In this document: one piece after another, positions 1 through 4,947 of the stretch | Position numbering within the stretch: position 1 is the stretch's first letter | Layout: each line of letters begins with the position of its first letter | Assembly (NCBI GenBank): GCA_016934695.1 | Contig: JAFGSH010000046.1 | Span: forward strand, 1 to 6,460 | Source of the DNA: Deltaproteobacteria bacterium | GTDB taxonomy: Bacteria > Desulfobacterota > Syntrophia > Syntrophales > UBA2210 | DNA: 6,460 nucleotides | Direction of reading: 5' to 3' | Position numbers and translations under genes: made by a program | The notes under the pieces: model-generated | Databases searched by the model: none | What the model saw: the letters and a program-made list of their open reading frames with translations, nothing else | What the model was told of the DNA's origin: nothing

Positions 1-69
1 ATGGGGAGCGGCGCCTTCTGTCTCGAATGCCCGAACTGCACGTTCCCCTTGTGTCCGTTCGGTCGATAG
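1..69 (+). CDS. C-terminal end of a Cys-rich protein (partial)
   Basis: The frame is open from the first base and ends at TAG 67-69. The last residues read CLECPNCTFPLCPFGR, giving a Cys pattern C-x2-C-x2-C-x4-C that could bind a metal or an FeS cluster. The ATG at base 1 is probably an internal methionine, since no upstream sequence is visible and a complete protein of 22 residues would be odd. No family can be named from this tail. The gene lies directly upstream of a ModE-type regulator on the same strand, so a role linked to molybdenum or tungsten metabolism is possible but is only a guess. The regulator has its own promoter, so the two need not be cotranscribed. GC-rich codon use supports real coding. 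Confidence 0.5.
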   Translation: MGSGAFCLECPNCTFPLCPFGR

Positions 70-72
70 AAT

Positions 73-88
73 TGCCGGCGCGCCGGCA
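73..88. repeat. 16-bp perfect GC palindrome
   Basis: TGCCGGCGCGCCGGCA is its own reverse complement and starts four bases after the stop codon of the upstream partial gene. It has no T-run after it, so it is not a classic intrinsic terminator. It could be a 3'-end stabilising hairpin or a protein-binding site. A short direct repeat GCGCCGC (89-95 and 103-109) follows. In DNA this GC-rich some palindromes arise by chance. Confidence 0.4.
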
Positions 89-122
89 GCGCCGCGTTGC
101 ATGCGCCGCAGCCATTATTGCA

Positions 123-151
123 TTGACTCACAGGCCTCTTTTCCGTATAAT
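123..151 (+). promoter_or_regulatory. sigma70-type promoter of the ModE-like regulator
   Basis: TTGACT (123-128) is followed after exactly 17 bp by TATAAT (146-151), a near-consensus housekeeping promoter. Transcription would begin near 158, leaving a leader of about 58 nt before the ATG at 216. The promoter lies in the AT-richer part of the intergenic region, as expected. No ModE-box-like operator was recognised over it, so autoregulation cannot be judged. Confidence 0.8.
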
Positions 152-215
152 CACTTGATAGAAAAGCACTTTTCGGAATCGGGTTTCTGAATAAGTCGGC
201 GACTTGGGGGGGACG

Positions 216-599
216 ATGGAAATCAAACACAAGATCTGGCTGGAAAAGGACGGCAAGGTGATCTTCGGCGCGGGCCGCTACGAACTGTTCAAGGCCATCG
301 AGGAATTGCATTCGCTGAACGCCGCGGCGAAGAAGCTGAACATGTCGTACCGCGCGGCGTGGGGGCGGGTGAAGGCCTCCGAAGAGCGCCTGGGGATAAA
401 ACTCGTGGAACGCGCCCAGGGAAAGGGCATGTACCTGACAGACGAAGCGGCGAAGCTCTTCAGACAGTTCGACCGGCTGGAACAGAAGACGGATAATTTT
501 CTGCAAAAGGCCGGCCGGGCACTCTCGGCACTGTTCAAGGACAAGGCCGGAAACCGGGCGTCAAAAAAACCCCCTGTCAAGTCGAACCATGGGAAATAG
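216..599 (+). CDS. ModE-type winged-helix transcriptional regulator, single domain
   Basis: This 127-residue protein matches the N-terminal DNA-binding domain of ModE (LysR-like winged helix, COG2005 type). The helix-turn-helix spans about residues 33-53 (LNAAAKKLNMSYRAAWGRVK), followed by the wing segment LGIKLVERAQGKGMYLT (59-75) and an amphipathic dimerisation helix (about 77-100). The tail is Lys-rich. Full ModE is about 260 residues with two molybdate-binding Mop domains; these are absent, so molybdate sensing by this protein alone is unlikely. The start is ATG 216, because the G-run 206-212 just upstream is the ribosome binding site and the in-frame TTG at 204 would swallow it. An A7 run followed by C5 (563-574) lies near the 3' end. 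Targets are unknown; related stand-alone ModE domains often sit near molybdenum or tungsten genes. Confidence 0.88.
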   Translation: MEIKHKIWLEKDGKVIFGAGRYELFKAIEELHSLNAAAKKLNMSYRAAWGRVKASEERLGIKLVERAQGKGMYLTDEAAKLFRQFDRLEQKTDNFLQKAGRALSALFKDKAGNRASKKPPVKSNHGK

Positions 600-740
600 T
601 CCCCTCGATCCCGGTCCCCGGCTGCGGCCTGACCCCCTCGCATGTGCGGGGAGAGGCGGCCCTCGAGAGGCGCCGGCGCCGTGGAATCTCGTCTGAAACG
701 GTAACCGCCGATAATTTTTCACATATTGCCGTACTATTCC
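600..740. other. Intergenic stretch after the regulator, no gene seen
   Basis: No coding frame here has a convincing start, ribosome binding site or family resemblance. The reverse-strand frames over it are low-complexity Arg/Gly/Pro shadows. It contains the 12-bp palindrome GGCGCCGGCGCC (669-680) and an imperfect hairpin around 633-651, neither followed by a T-run, so no clear terminator for the regulator is visible. The last 40 bases become AT-rich toward the promoter at 741. Confidence 0.5.
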
Positions 741-769
741 TTGACATATGAAAACAAAGGGGGTAATAA
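741..769 (+). promoter_or_regulatory. Candidate sigma70 promoter for a short transcript
   Basis: A perfect -35 box TTGACA (741-746) is followed after 17 bp by TAATAA (764-769), which matches the -10 consensus at only half its positions but lies in an AT-rich stretch. Transcription would begin near 776. The next structure downstream is a hairpin and then a strong terminator at 841-881, so most transcripts would be about 105 nt long. The box and spacing are read from the sequence; activity is inferred. Confidence 0.5.
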
Positions 770-775
770 ACTCGT

Positions 776-881
776 AAATTCTATCGTTTGAATGCTTGTG
801 AACGGCTGTAACCAAGGGGGGGATTATGGCCTGATCATCGAAAAGCCTTATTTCTCGGGACGAGAGAGATAGGGCTTTTTT
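776..881 (+). ncRNA. Candidate small RNA or attenuator leader with a G7 loop
   Basis: Between the promoter at 741-769 and the terminator at 841-881 there is no protein gene. An 8-bp stem forms between GGCTGTAA (804-811) and TTATGGCC (824-831), including two G-U pairs, and displays a 12-nt loop with seven consecutive Gs (816-822). The G-run also resembles a ribosome binding site: it sits just before ATG-GCC-TGA (826-834), a two-codon reading frame that ends shortly before the terminator. Two readings are possible: a free small RNA whose G-rich loop pairs with C-rich targets, or a leader in which initiation or translation of the mini-frame affects read-through into the zincin gene at 948. No Rfam family was recognised. 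This call rests only on promoter, stem and terminator geometry. Confidence 0.4.
841..881 (+). terminator. Strong Rho-independent terminator
   Basis: AAAAGCCTTATTTCTC (841-856) pairs with GAGAGATAGGGCTTTT (864-879) in a 16-bp stem with two G-U pairs and a 7-nt loop, followed directly by more Ts (a T6 run at 876-881). The A-run at the 5' foot makes it potentially bidirectional. It ends any transcript from the promoter at 741 and separates the regulator from the downstream zincin gene. Confidence 0.85.
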
Positions 882-947
882 GTTCTGCTCGCCTGATATG
901 CCGCCGGTGGTTGCCGCTCAACCCGGATACGAGGAGAAGAACACGGT

Positions 948-1526
948 ATGAATTCACCTGATCTCGTGCATGAGTATCAAGCCACGCTGTCTGCCGTCCG
1001 GGAATGGATCGAAGAGACCCTGGAAGAAACCAGGGATCTGGCTGTTCCCGTGAGCGATCTTTCCCTGCCCCGGCTCGAGAAGGTCTTTCCGCCCGATCTC
1101 CTGGGCAGGGCGAAGGTGGTGGTCGTCGCCGAGGCCGTGCCGCTGCCCCCGCTGAGCCGCATGGGGTTTCCGGAGTTCGCGCGGGTGGAGAGGATGCCCG
1201 CGGCAGGCGTGACGTACAAGGACACCTTCTTTGTCAACCGCCGTTGCCGGATCGAGAGCCTCTATTTTCACGAACTCGTCCATGTCCTCCAGTGGGACCG
1301 GCTCGGGGTCGACAATTTCCTGGTCGCGTACGGGACGGGGCTGATCCAGTTCGGCTACCGGAACAGTCCCCTCGAGCGGATGGCCTACTCCCTCCAGGAC
1401 AAATTCAACCGGAAGGCGCTCCCCGACGATGTCGTCGAGACGGTGTACCAGGAGACCGACGCCGTCTGGGACCGCGTGACCGCGCTCCTCGCCAACGGGA
1501 ATCGGCAGAGAGGGGTGGGGGGCTGA
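948..1526 (+). CDS. Small HExxH zincin-like protein, function unknown
   Basis: This 192-residue protein has the zinc-peptidase signature FHELVHVLQW, with HELVH at residues 108-112. H108 and H112 would bind zinc and E109 would be catalytic. A glutamate in SPLERMAY (E143) is a plausible third ligand, giving a gluzincin-like arrangement similar in outline to DUF4157-type minimal metallopeptidases. There is no signal peptide or membrane helix, so it should be cytoplasmic. The start ATG 948 has GAGGAG at 931-936. The frame is preferred over overlapping frames on both strands because only it carries a recognisable motif and normal composition. It follows the terminator at 841-881, and no separate promoter is evident in 882-947. 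The neighbours do not reveal a substrate. The motif is clear; activity is inferred. Confidence 0.8.
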   Translation: MNSPDLVHEYQATLSAVREWIEETLEETRDLAVPVSDLSLPRLEKVFPPDLLGRAKVVVVAEAVPLPPLSRMGFPEFARVERMPAAGVTYKDTFFVNRRCRIESLYFHELVHVLQWDRLGVDNFLVAYGTGLIQFGYRNSPLERMAYSLQDKFNRKALPDDVVETVYQETDAVWDRVTALLANGNRQRGVGG

Positions 1527-1534
1527 TTGTCGGT

Positions 1535-1576
1535 TTTCGAAATAAGGTGACACTACAGATATTTCCATGCGAAATA
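1535..1576 (+). promoter_or_regulatory. Repeat-rich control region of the HNH gene with an SP6-like motif
   Basis: Several overlapping signals sit 45-86 bp before the HNH start. TTTCGAAA (1535-1542) is a perfect palindrome. GAAATA occurs at 1539-1544 and 1571-1576, with its complement TATTTC at 1560-1565; the last two form an inverted repeat around CATGC. Between them AGGTGACACTA (1545-1555) is identical to the core of the phage SP6 RNA polymerase promoter, followed by CAG where SP6 has TAG, so it differs at -2. No good sigma70 -35/-10 pair was found. The repeats look like operator half-sites; the phage-promoter resemblance may be chance. Confidence 0.35.
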
Positions 1577-1620
1577 CAGGAAGCGTCCCTGGTTTCTCGA
1601 GTTTTTAAGAGGGTATCCCA

Positions 1621-2343
1621 ATGAGTAGTAGAATTGAGCAGGTGCTTGAGGTTCTTGAAGAAGTCAAAGAAAAATATCTAGAAAATCAATCACATCAACC
1701 GATTTCATCATTACGTAAAAAGGCGGTTCAACAAGTGGCTATCAAAAGGGGCATCACTCAGAAAAGCGTGGCAGATAAGTATATCAGGCAGCTTAAACCA
1801 CATATCCGAAAAACTAATGATTTTGACAAGTTCCTTTTAGATTGGCTAGTGAAAGGTGATAATAAAATTCAGCAAGTATTGCTTTCTAGAACGGTAACTC
1901 CAAAAGATACAGACCTAATCAACAATTTCTTCGCAACTACCTCAGAACTTATAGTTCCCAATGAACAAATAGAAGTCGATAAGGGCGGTAAAGAGGTTAT
2001 TGTTTATCCAGAAGAAAATCCATCAGTAGGTACCTATCGGGAGGGCAACTCAAAAAGAATTTCCGTGAATGTTTATGAGAGAAACCCTAGAGCCAAAAAA
2101 GACTGTGTTGCCGTATATGGTGCAGCTTGTTCCGTTTGTGGTTTTAGATTTGAAGATCATTATGGTGAAATAGGCAAGGAATTTATTCACGTTCACCATC
2201 TTGAATTGCTTTCAAGTGTAGGCATCAATTATGAGCTTGATCCCGTAAAAGATCTACGGCCTGTCTGTCCCAATTGCCATGCCATGCTTCATAAAAGAAA
2301 TCCTCCATTTACAGTAGAAGAGTTACAACAACTGCTCAAATAA
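1621..2343 (+). CDS. HNH endonuclease, restriction-type
   Basis: This 240-residue protein ends in a zinc-containing HNH nuclease domain (about 150-240). C170-x2-C173 and C216-x2-C219 form the zinc site. H192-H193 in FIHVHH supplies the general base, N218 lies in CPNCH, and H224 completes the metal site. The order FIHVHH then DLRPVCPNCHAMLH is that of McrA-type and related predicted restriction nucleases. The N-terminal half has a helical, helix-turn-helix-like stretch (about 28-60, SLRKKAVQQVAIKRGITQKS) that could recognise DNA. The start ATG 1621 has AAGAGGG at 1607-1613. No methyltransferase lies beside it, which suggests a modification-dependent enzyme, a solitary defence nuclease or a remnant of a mobile element. 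Composition is far more AT-rich than all neighbours. The nuclease fold is secure; the target is unknown. Confidence 0.88.
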   Translation: MSSRIEQVLEVLEEVKEKYLENQSHQPISSLRKKAVQQVAIKRGITQKSVADKYIRQLKPHIRKTNDFDKFLLDWLVKGDNKIQQVLLSRTVTPKDTDLINNFFATTSELIVPNEQIEVDKGGKEVIVYPEENPSVGTYREGNSKRISVNVYERNPRAKKDCVAVYGAACSVCGFRFEDHYGEIGKEFIHVHHLELLSSVGINYELDPVKDLRPVCPNCHAMLHKRNPPFTVEELQQLLK

Positions 2344-2437
2344 CTGCCGCACAATAGCATCCACTCGATAGCTCACGGTCACCGATGATACCTACGCTCA
2401 TAAAGCCAACACCGGCTTGAAAGTTACCTGCAACCTC

Positions 2438-3826
2438 CTATTCCACCCGCCGTACCGCGGGCGGCTTCCATGTCCCGTCGGCGGCTTCCGGTTTCGGCCA
2501 GTAGAGCCGCATGGACAGGTTGAACGAGCCTGCGGGGGCGGGGAGCCAGTTGGAGACCTTCTCTTTATCCGGCGCGTCGTGCTGGAGATAAATATCCAGG
2601 GAGCCGTCCCCGTTGAAAAACAGCCTGTCGCGGTCACCGATGGCGTAGCGGTTGATCGGGTTGGGGACGAAGAAGCCGTCCGGGTCGTACATCGTCACGG
2701 ACCAGAAGGCCCGCACCGGCGGCAGGGCACCCTTGTCGAAGTGGAGGACGTACCGGCTGCTTCCCGTGAGTTCCCGGCCCTCCTGATCTGCCTGGGCCTG
2801 GAGATAGATCGCGTCCTTCGGCGTGAGCGCCCCCAGGCCGAACCGGGCGACGGCCGCCCGATCCTGATATGCCGTTCCGTATGCCCCCGTCGTGACCAGG
2901 AAAGACCAGCCGTTGGTGGCCACGCGGTTTTTCATGACGGCGGACACGAGCAGATCGGGGGCGTCCCTGACCGCACGTTCCAGTTCCTCGATGATCGCGG
3001 GCGGGAGGCTATCCGCATCGAAATCCTTTCCCGCTTCGATCCCGATCGCCTGCAACCGGACCAGGAGCGGGGCGTCTGCATCGTGGGGCGGGTTCGTCTT
3101 CATCAGTTCGACGAAGGTCGCAAAGAAGACCGCCACGTCCATCCCGGCCACCTGCTCCGGCGGGGTTGTGTTCGAGGGAGTCGGCGGACGGAGGGGAGGC
3201 GCCGCCGCCGGGGCGGCCTCCTTTCCCCAGTCGCCGAGCGGGGTCAGTTTGAATCCGTTCTGGATCGTGTGGACGTTCGCGTAGTCGGAAGGGCCGTTGG
3301 TCTGGGTGCGTCCGATGATCCAGACCATGTTCGTCGGGGCCTTGATCTCCCGCACGCCTTCGGGCAGCGTTCCCTCCCAGCCGGGGCCGGCGACGGCAAA
3401 ATGGCCCGCCTCCGTTCCGGTGGTCCGTGTGCCGGGGACGGAGAATGTCTCGGTCCACGCGTCGAGCATCTGGAGCAGGTAGTACCGTCCCCCGGTATCG
3501 GGGACGGAGAGGATGACCGGTTCACGGGAAAGATCGAGCCACGCACTGGAGTAGAGGGTGTCTACGTTCGGTCGAACGACGACCCTCCACGCCGGCGGCG
3601 GGAACATCGGTGCGTGGGTGAACCGGTTGAGGGGCGTTCCCCGGTTGAGGATTACCCGCTTGGTCATCTCCATCAGGACCAGGGGGTAGGCGTATACGTA
3701 GGCCTCCATGCCCGTCTGATATGCCTGCTCCCCGGTCGGCGCGGCTTTCCGGCCGTCCGCCCAGCTTGTCCCCCCCATCACGATGGCCATGACGAGCGCA
3801 CACAGGATGACGCAGTTCTTTTTCAT
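2438..3826 (-). CDS. Secreted DUF1254/DUF1214 domain protein
   Basis: This 462-residue protein starts with a classic signal peptide: MKK, a hydrophobic core CVILCALVMAIVMG, and a likely cleavage after TSWA (about residue 23). It should act in the periplasm or cell envelope. The DUF1254 domain spans about 40-195 (AYVYAYPLVLMEMTKR, RPNVDTLYSSAWLDLS, APTNMVWIIGRTQTNGPSDY). The DUF1214 domain occupies about 345-455 (AFWSVTMYDPDGFFVPNPIN, then FNLSMRLYWPKPEAADG). This two-domain layout and length are typical of the family, whose biochemical role is not established. The start ATG 3826 has GGGGGGAA at 3841-3834. A Pro/Ala-rich linker (about 205-220) may vary between relatives. It lies 89 bp downstream of the haloalkane dehalogenase on the same strand with its own promoter, so linkage to dehalogenation is only suggested by position. 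Confidence 0.92.
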   Translation of the reverse strand: MKKNCVILCALVMAIVMGGTSWADGRKAAPTGEQAYQTGMEAYVYAYPLVLMEMTKRVILNRGTPLNRFTHAPMFPPPAWRVVVRPNVDTLYSSAWLDLSREPVILSVPDTGGRYYLLQMLDAWTETFSVPGTRTTGTEAGHFAVAGPGWEGTLPEGVREIKAPTNMVWIIGRTQTNGPSDYANVHTIQNGFKLTPLGDWGKEAAPAAAPPLRPPTPSNTTPPEQVAGMDVAVFFATFVELMKTNPPHDADAPLLVRLQAIGIEAGKDFDADSLPPAIIEELERAVRDAPDLLVSAVMKNRVATNGWSFLVTTGAYGTAYQDRAAVARFGLGALTPKDAIYLQAQADQEGRELTGSSRYVLHFDKGALPPVRAFWSVTMYDPDGFFVPNPINRYAIGDRDRLFFNGDGSLDIYLQHDAPDKEKVSNWLPAPAGSFNLSMRLYWPKPEAADGTWKPPAVRRVE

Positions 3827-3850
3827 GATCGTGTTCCCCCCGGAGTGTGG

Positions 3851-3879
3851 ATAGTAATAGCGGTTCCTCGGTATATCAA
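3851..3879 (-). promoter_or_regulatory. sigma70-type promoter of the DUF1254 gene
   Basis: Read on the minus strand, TTGATA (3879-3874) is followed after 17 bp by TACTAT (3856-3851). The -35 box matches consensus at five of six positions and the -10 at four of six. Transcription would begin near 3844, just before the ribosome binding site, leaving a very short leader. This allows the gene to be expressed apart from the upstream dehalogenase; no terminator between the two was seen, so read-through is also possible. Confidence 0.55.
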
Positions 3880-3915
3880 GCCGTACGTGCGGCCGCCGTG
3901 TCCTTTAGCCGCCGG

Positions 3916-4821
3916 TCAGCTGCTCTCCATGAAATCGACGACGACGCGGGCGAACTGTTCTCCCTGGTCTTCCTGCAGGAAGTGGCCGCCGCCTTTGATG
4001 GTGGTGTGCGGCTGGTTCCGGGTTCCCGGGATCAGCTTGAGGAAGACCCTGTCGCCGCCGCGGGTGATCGGGTCGCCGTCGCTGAAGGCGGTGAGGAAGG
4101 GCTTCTCGAAGCGCGACAGGACCTCCCACGCCCGGCGGTTGGCCTCGGCGGCCGGATCGTCGGGGGTGATGGGGACCAGAGACGGGAAGACGCGGGCCCC
4201 CGCCTTGTATGTGTCGTCGGGGAAGGGGGCGTCGTAGGCGGCGATGACCGCGTCGGAGAGCGGGTTCACACAGGCCCCCTTGATGATGCCGCCCACGTGA
4301 AACTCGGGGGCGGTCCGCGAGTATTCGCGCCAGGCCGAAAAGGCCTCCGACATGGGATGATCGCCCGTGGGGAGCCCCGTGTTCGCCACCACCACGCGGG
4401 CGAAGCGTTCGGGATGGCCGGCCACGAGGCGCAGGCCGATCAGGCCGCCCCAGTCCTGGCAGACCAGCGTGATGCCGGTCAGGTCCAGGTGCTCGAGCAG
4501 GGCCTGCATCCAGTCGACATGCCGCTGGTAGGTGTAATCGTCGAGCTGTGCGGGCTTGTCCGAGCGCCCGAATCCCACCAGGTCGGGGGCGACGGCCCGG
4601 TACCCCGCGGCGGTGAAGACGGGGATCATCGTCCGGTAGAGGTAGCACCAGCTCGGTTCGCCGTGCATGAGGAGGACCGGTTCGGCCATGCGCGGCCCCT
4701 CGTCCAGGTAGTGCACCCGGAGCGACCCCCCCTCGCCGTCGGGGGTCTGGAGATAGTTCGGCCGGAAATCGAACCCCGGCAGGTCGCGGAATCGTTCATC
4801 GGGGGTACGCAGTGTTTTCAT
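3916..4821 (-). CDS. Haloalkane dehalogenase, DhlA-type (HLD-I)
   Basis: This 301-residue alpha/beta-hydrolase would convert haloalkanes and water to an alcohol, halide and a proton in the cytoplasm. It resembles Xanthobacter DhlA throughout: N-terminal RTPDERF, HGEPSWCYLYR (53-63) with the oxyanion-side glutamate, nucleophile D123 followed by halide-binding W124 in VCQDWGG, a cap-domain tryptophan (about W164, FSAWREY) matching DhlA W175, a likely catalytic acid D250 in SDGDPIT, and base H280 in GGGHFLQED. This is the Asp-His-Asp triad plus Trp-Trp pair of subfamily I; subfamily 1 is named dhmA or dhlA in databases. The start ATG 4821 has AAGGAAGG at 4834-4827 and fits the DhlA N-terminus. 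A longer in-frame start near 4896 would add 25 residues without homology. The true substrate is unknown. Confidence 0.93.
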   Translation of the reverse strand: MKTLRTPDERFRDLPGFDFRPNYLQTPDGEGGSLRVHYLDEGPRMAEPVLLMHGEPSWCYLYRTMIPVFTAAGYRAVAPDLVGFGRSDKPAQLDDYTYQRHVDWMQALLEHLDLTGITLVCQDWGGLIGLRLVAGHPERFARVVVANTGLPTGDHPMSEAFSAWREYSRTAPEFHVGGIIKGACVNPLSDAVIAAYDAPFPDDTYKAGARVFPSLVPITPDDPAAEANRRAWEVLSRFEKPFLTAFSDGDPITRGGDRVFLKLIPGTRNQPHTTIKGGGHFLQEDQGEQFARVVVDFMESS

Positions 4822-4836
4822 CTCGACCTTCCTTTC

Positions 4837-4850
4837 TCCCGGCGCCGGGA
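4837..4850. repeat. 14-bp palindrome beside the dehalogenase ribosome binding site
   Basis: TCCCGGCGCCGGGA is a perfect palindrome ending 3 bp from the AAGGAAGG ribosome binding site of the dehalogenase gene and about 15 bp from its start codon. It could be an operator for a repressor in the shared divergent region or a hairpin in the dehalogenase leader. GC-only palindromes also occur by chance here (others at 73-88 and 669-680), so the functional reading is tentative. Confidence 0.35.
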
Positions 4851-4881
4851 TGCCTTCAGCCGTCCGGGCGGCAGGTTTTTC

Positions 4882-4909
4882 TTGACGGGGTACCACGTTC
4901 CGATATAGT
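4882..4909 (+). promoter_or_regulatory. sigma70-type promoter of the FeS protein gene
   Basis: TTGACG (4882-4887) and TATAGT (4904-4909) are separated by 16 bp, each matching the consensus at five of six positions. Transcription would begin near 4916, giving a leader of about 32 nt with the AGGGGGAG ribosome binding site (4938-4945). On the opposite strand no comparably good promoter for the dehalogenase was found; a lone TATATC (4906-4901) lacks a matching -35 box. Confidence 0.65.
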
Positions 4910-4947
4910 TCGTCTACTTATTATTCATGTGCTAGACAGGGGGAGAC

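Larger units (their letters stand above)
1527..2437. other. AT-rich island carrying the HNH gene, probable horizontal transfer
   Basis: Base composition falls from strongly GC-rich to about 40% GC (estimated by eye) right after the zincin gene stop and rises again at the end of the DUF1254 gene. Codons in the HNH gene use A/T third positions freely, unlike every neighbour. No transposase, integrase, tRNA end or clear flanking direct repeat was found, so the transfer mechanism is not visible. The 94 bases after the HNH stop (2344-2437) hold no gene, only a weak 5-bp hairpin AAGCC/GGCTT (2403-2418) without a T-run. Confidence 0.6.

Noticed and set aside
561..815. An 84-codon minus-strand frame over the non-coding gap
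   Set aside because: It has no family resemblance or convincing ribosome binding site, and it overlaps the regulator end and the promoter at 741.
954..1568. A 204-codon minus-strand frame and a 206-codon overlapping plus-strand frame over the zincin gene
   Set aside because: Neither has a recognisable motif. The frame at 948-1526 has HELVH, a ribosome binding site and natural composition.
2376..2642. The 12-mer CGGTCACCGATG present at 2376-2387 and 2631-2642, a possible insertion-site duplication
   Set aside because: The similarity does not extend beyond 12-13 bases, one copy is inside the DUF1254 coding region, and the copies do not flank the AT-rich island.
2417..4237. A 606-codon plus-strand frame opposite the DUF1254 and dehalogenase genes
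   Set aside because: Its composition (Arg, Gly, Val, Pro rich) matches no family and it mirrors two well-recognised genes on the minus strand. Long antisense frames are common in GC-rich DNA.
4822..4896. A longer dehalogenase starting near 4896 (326 residues)
   Set aside because: The extra 25 residues have no homology to DhlA, run through the 14-bp palindrome and the ribosome binding site, and the start at 4821 aligns with the family N-terminus.
3847..4908. A 353-codon plus-strand frame opposite the haloalkane dehalogenase
   Set aside because: The minus strand encodes a clear DhlA homologue with all catalytic residues; this is its shadow.
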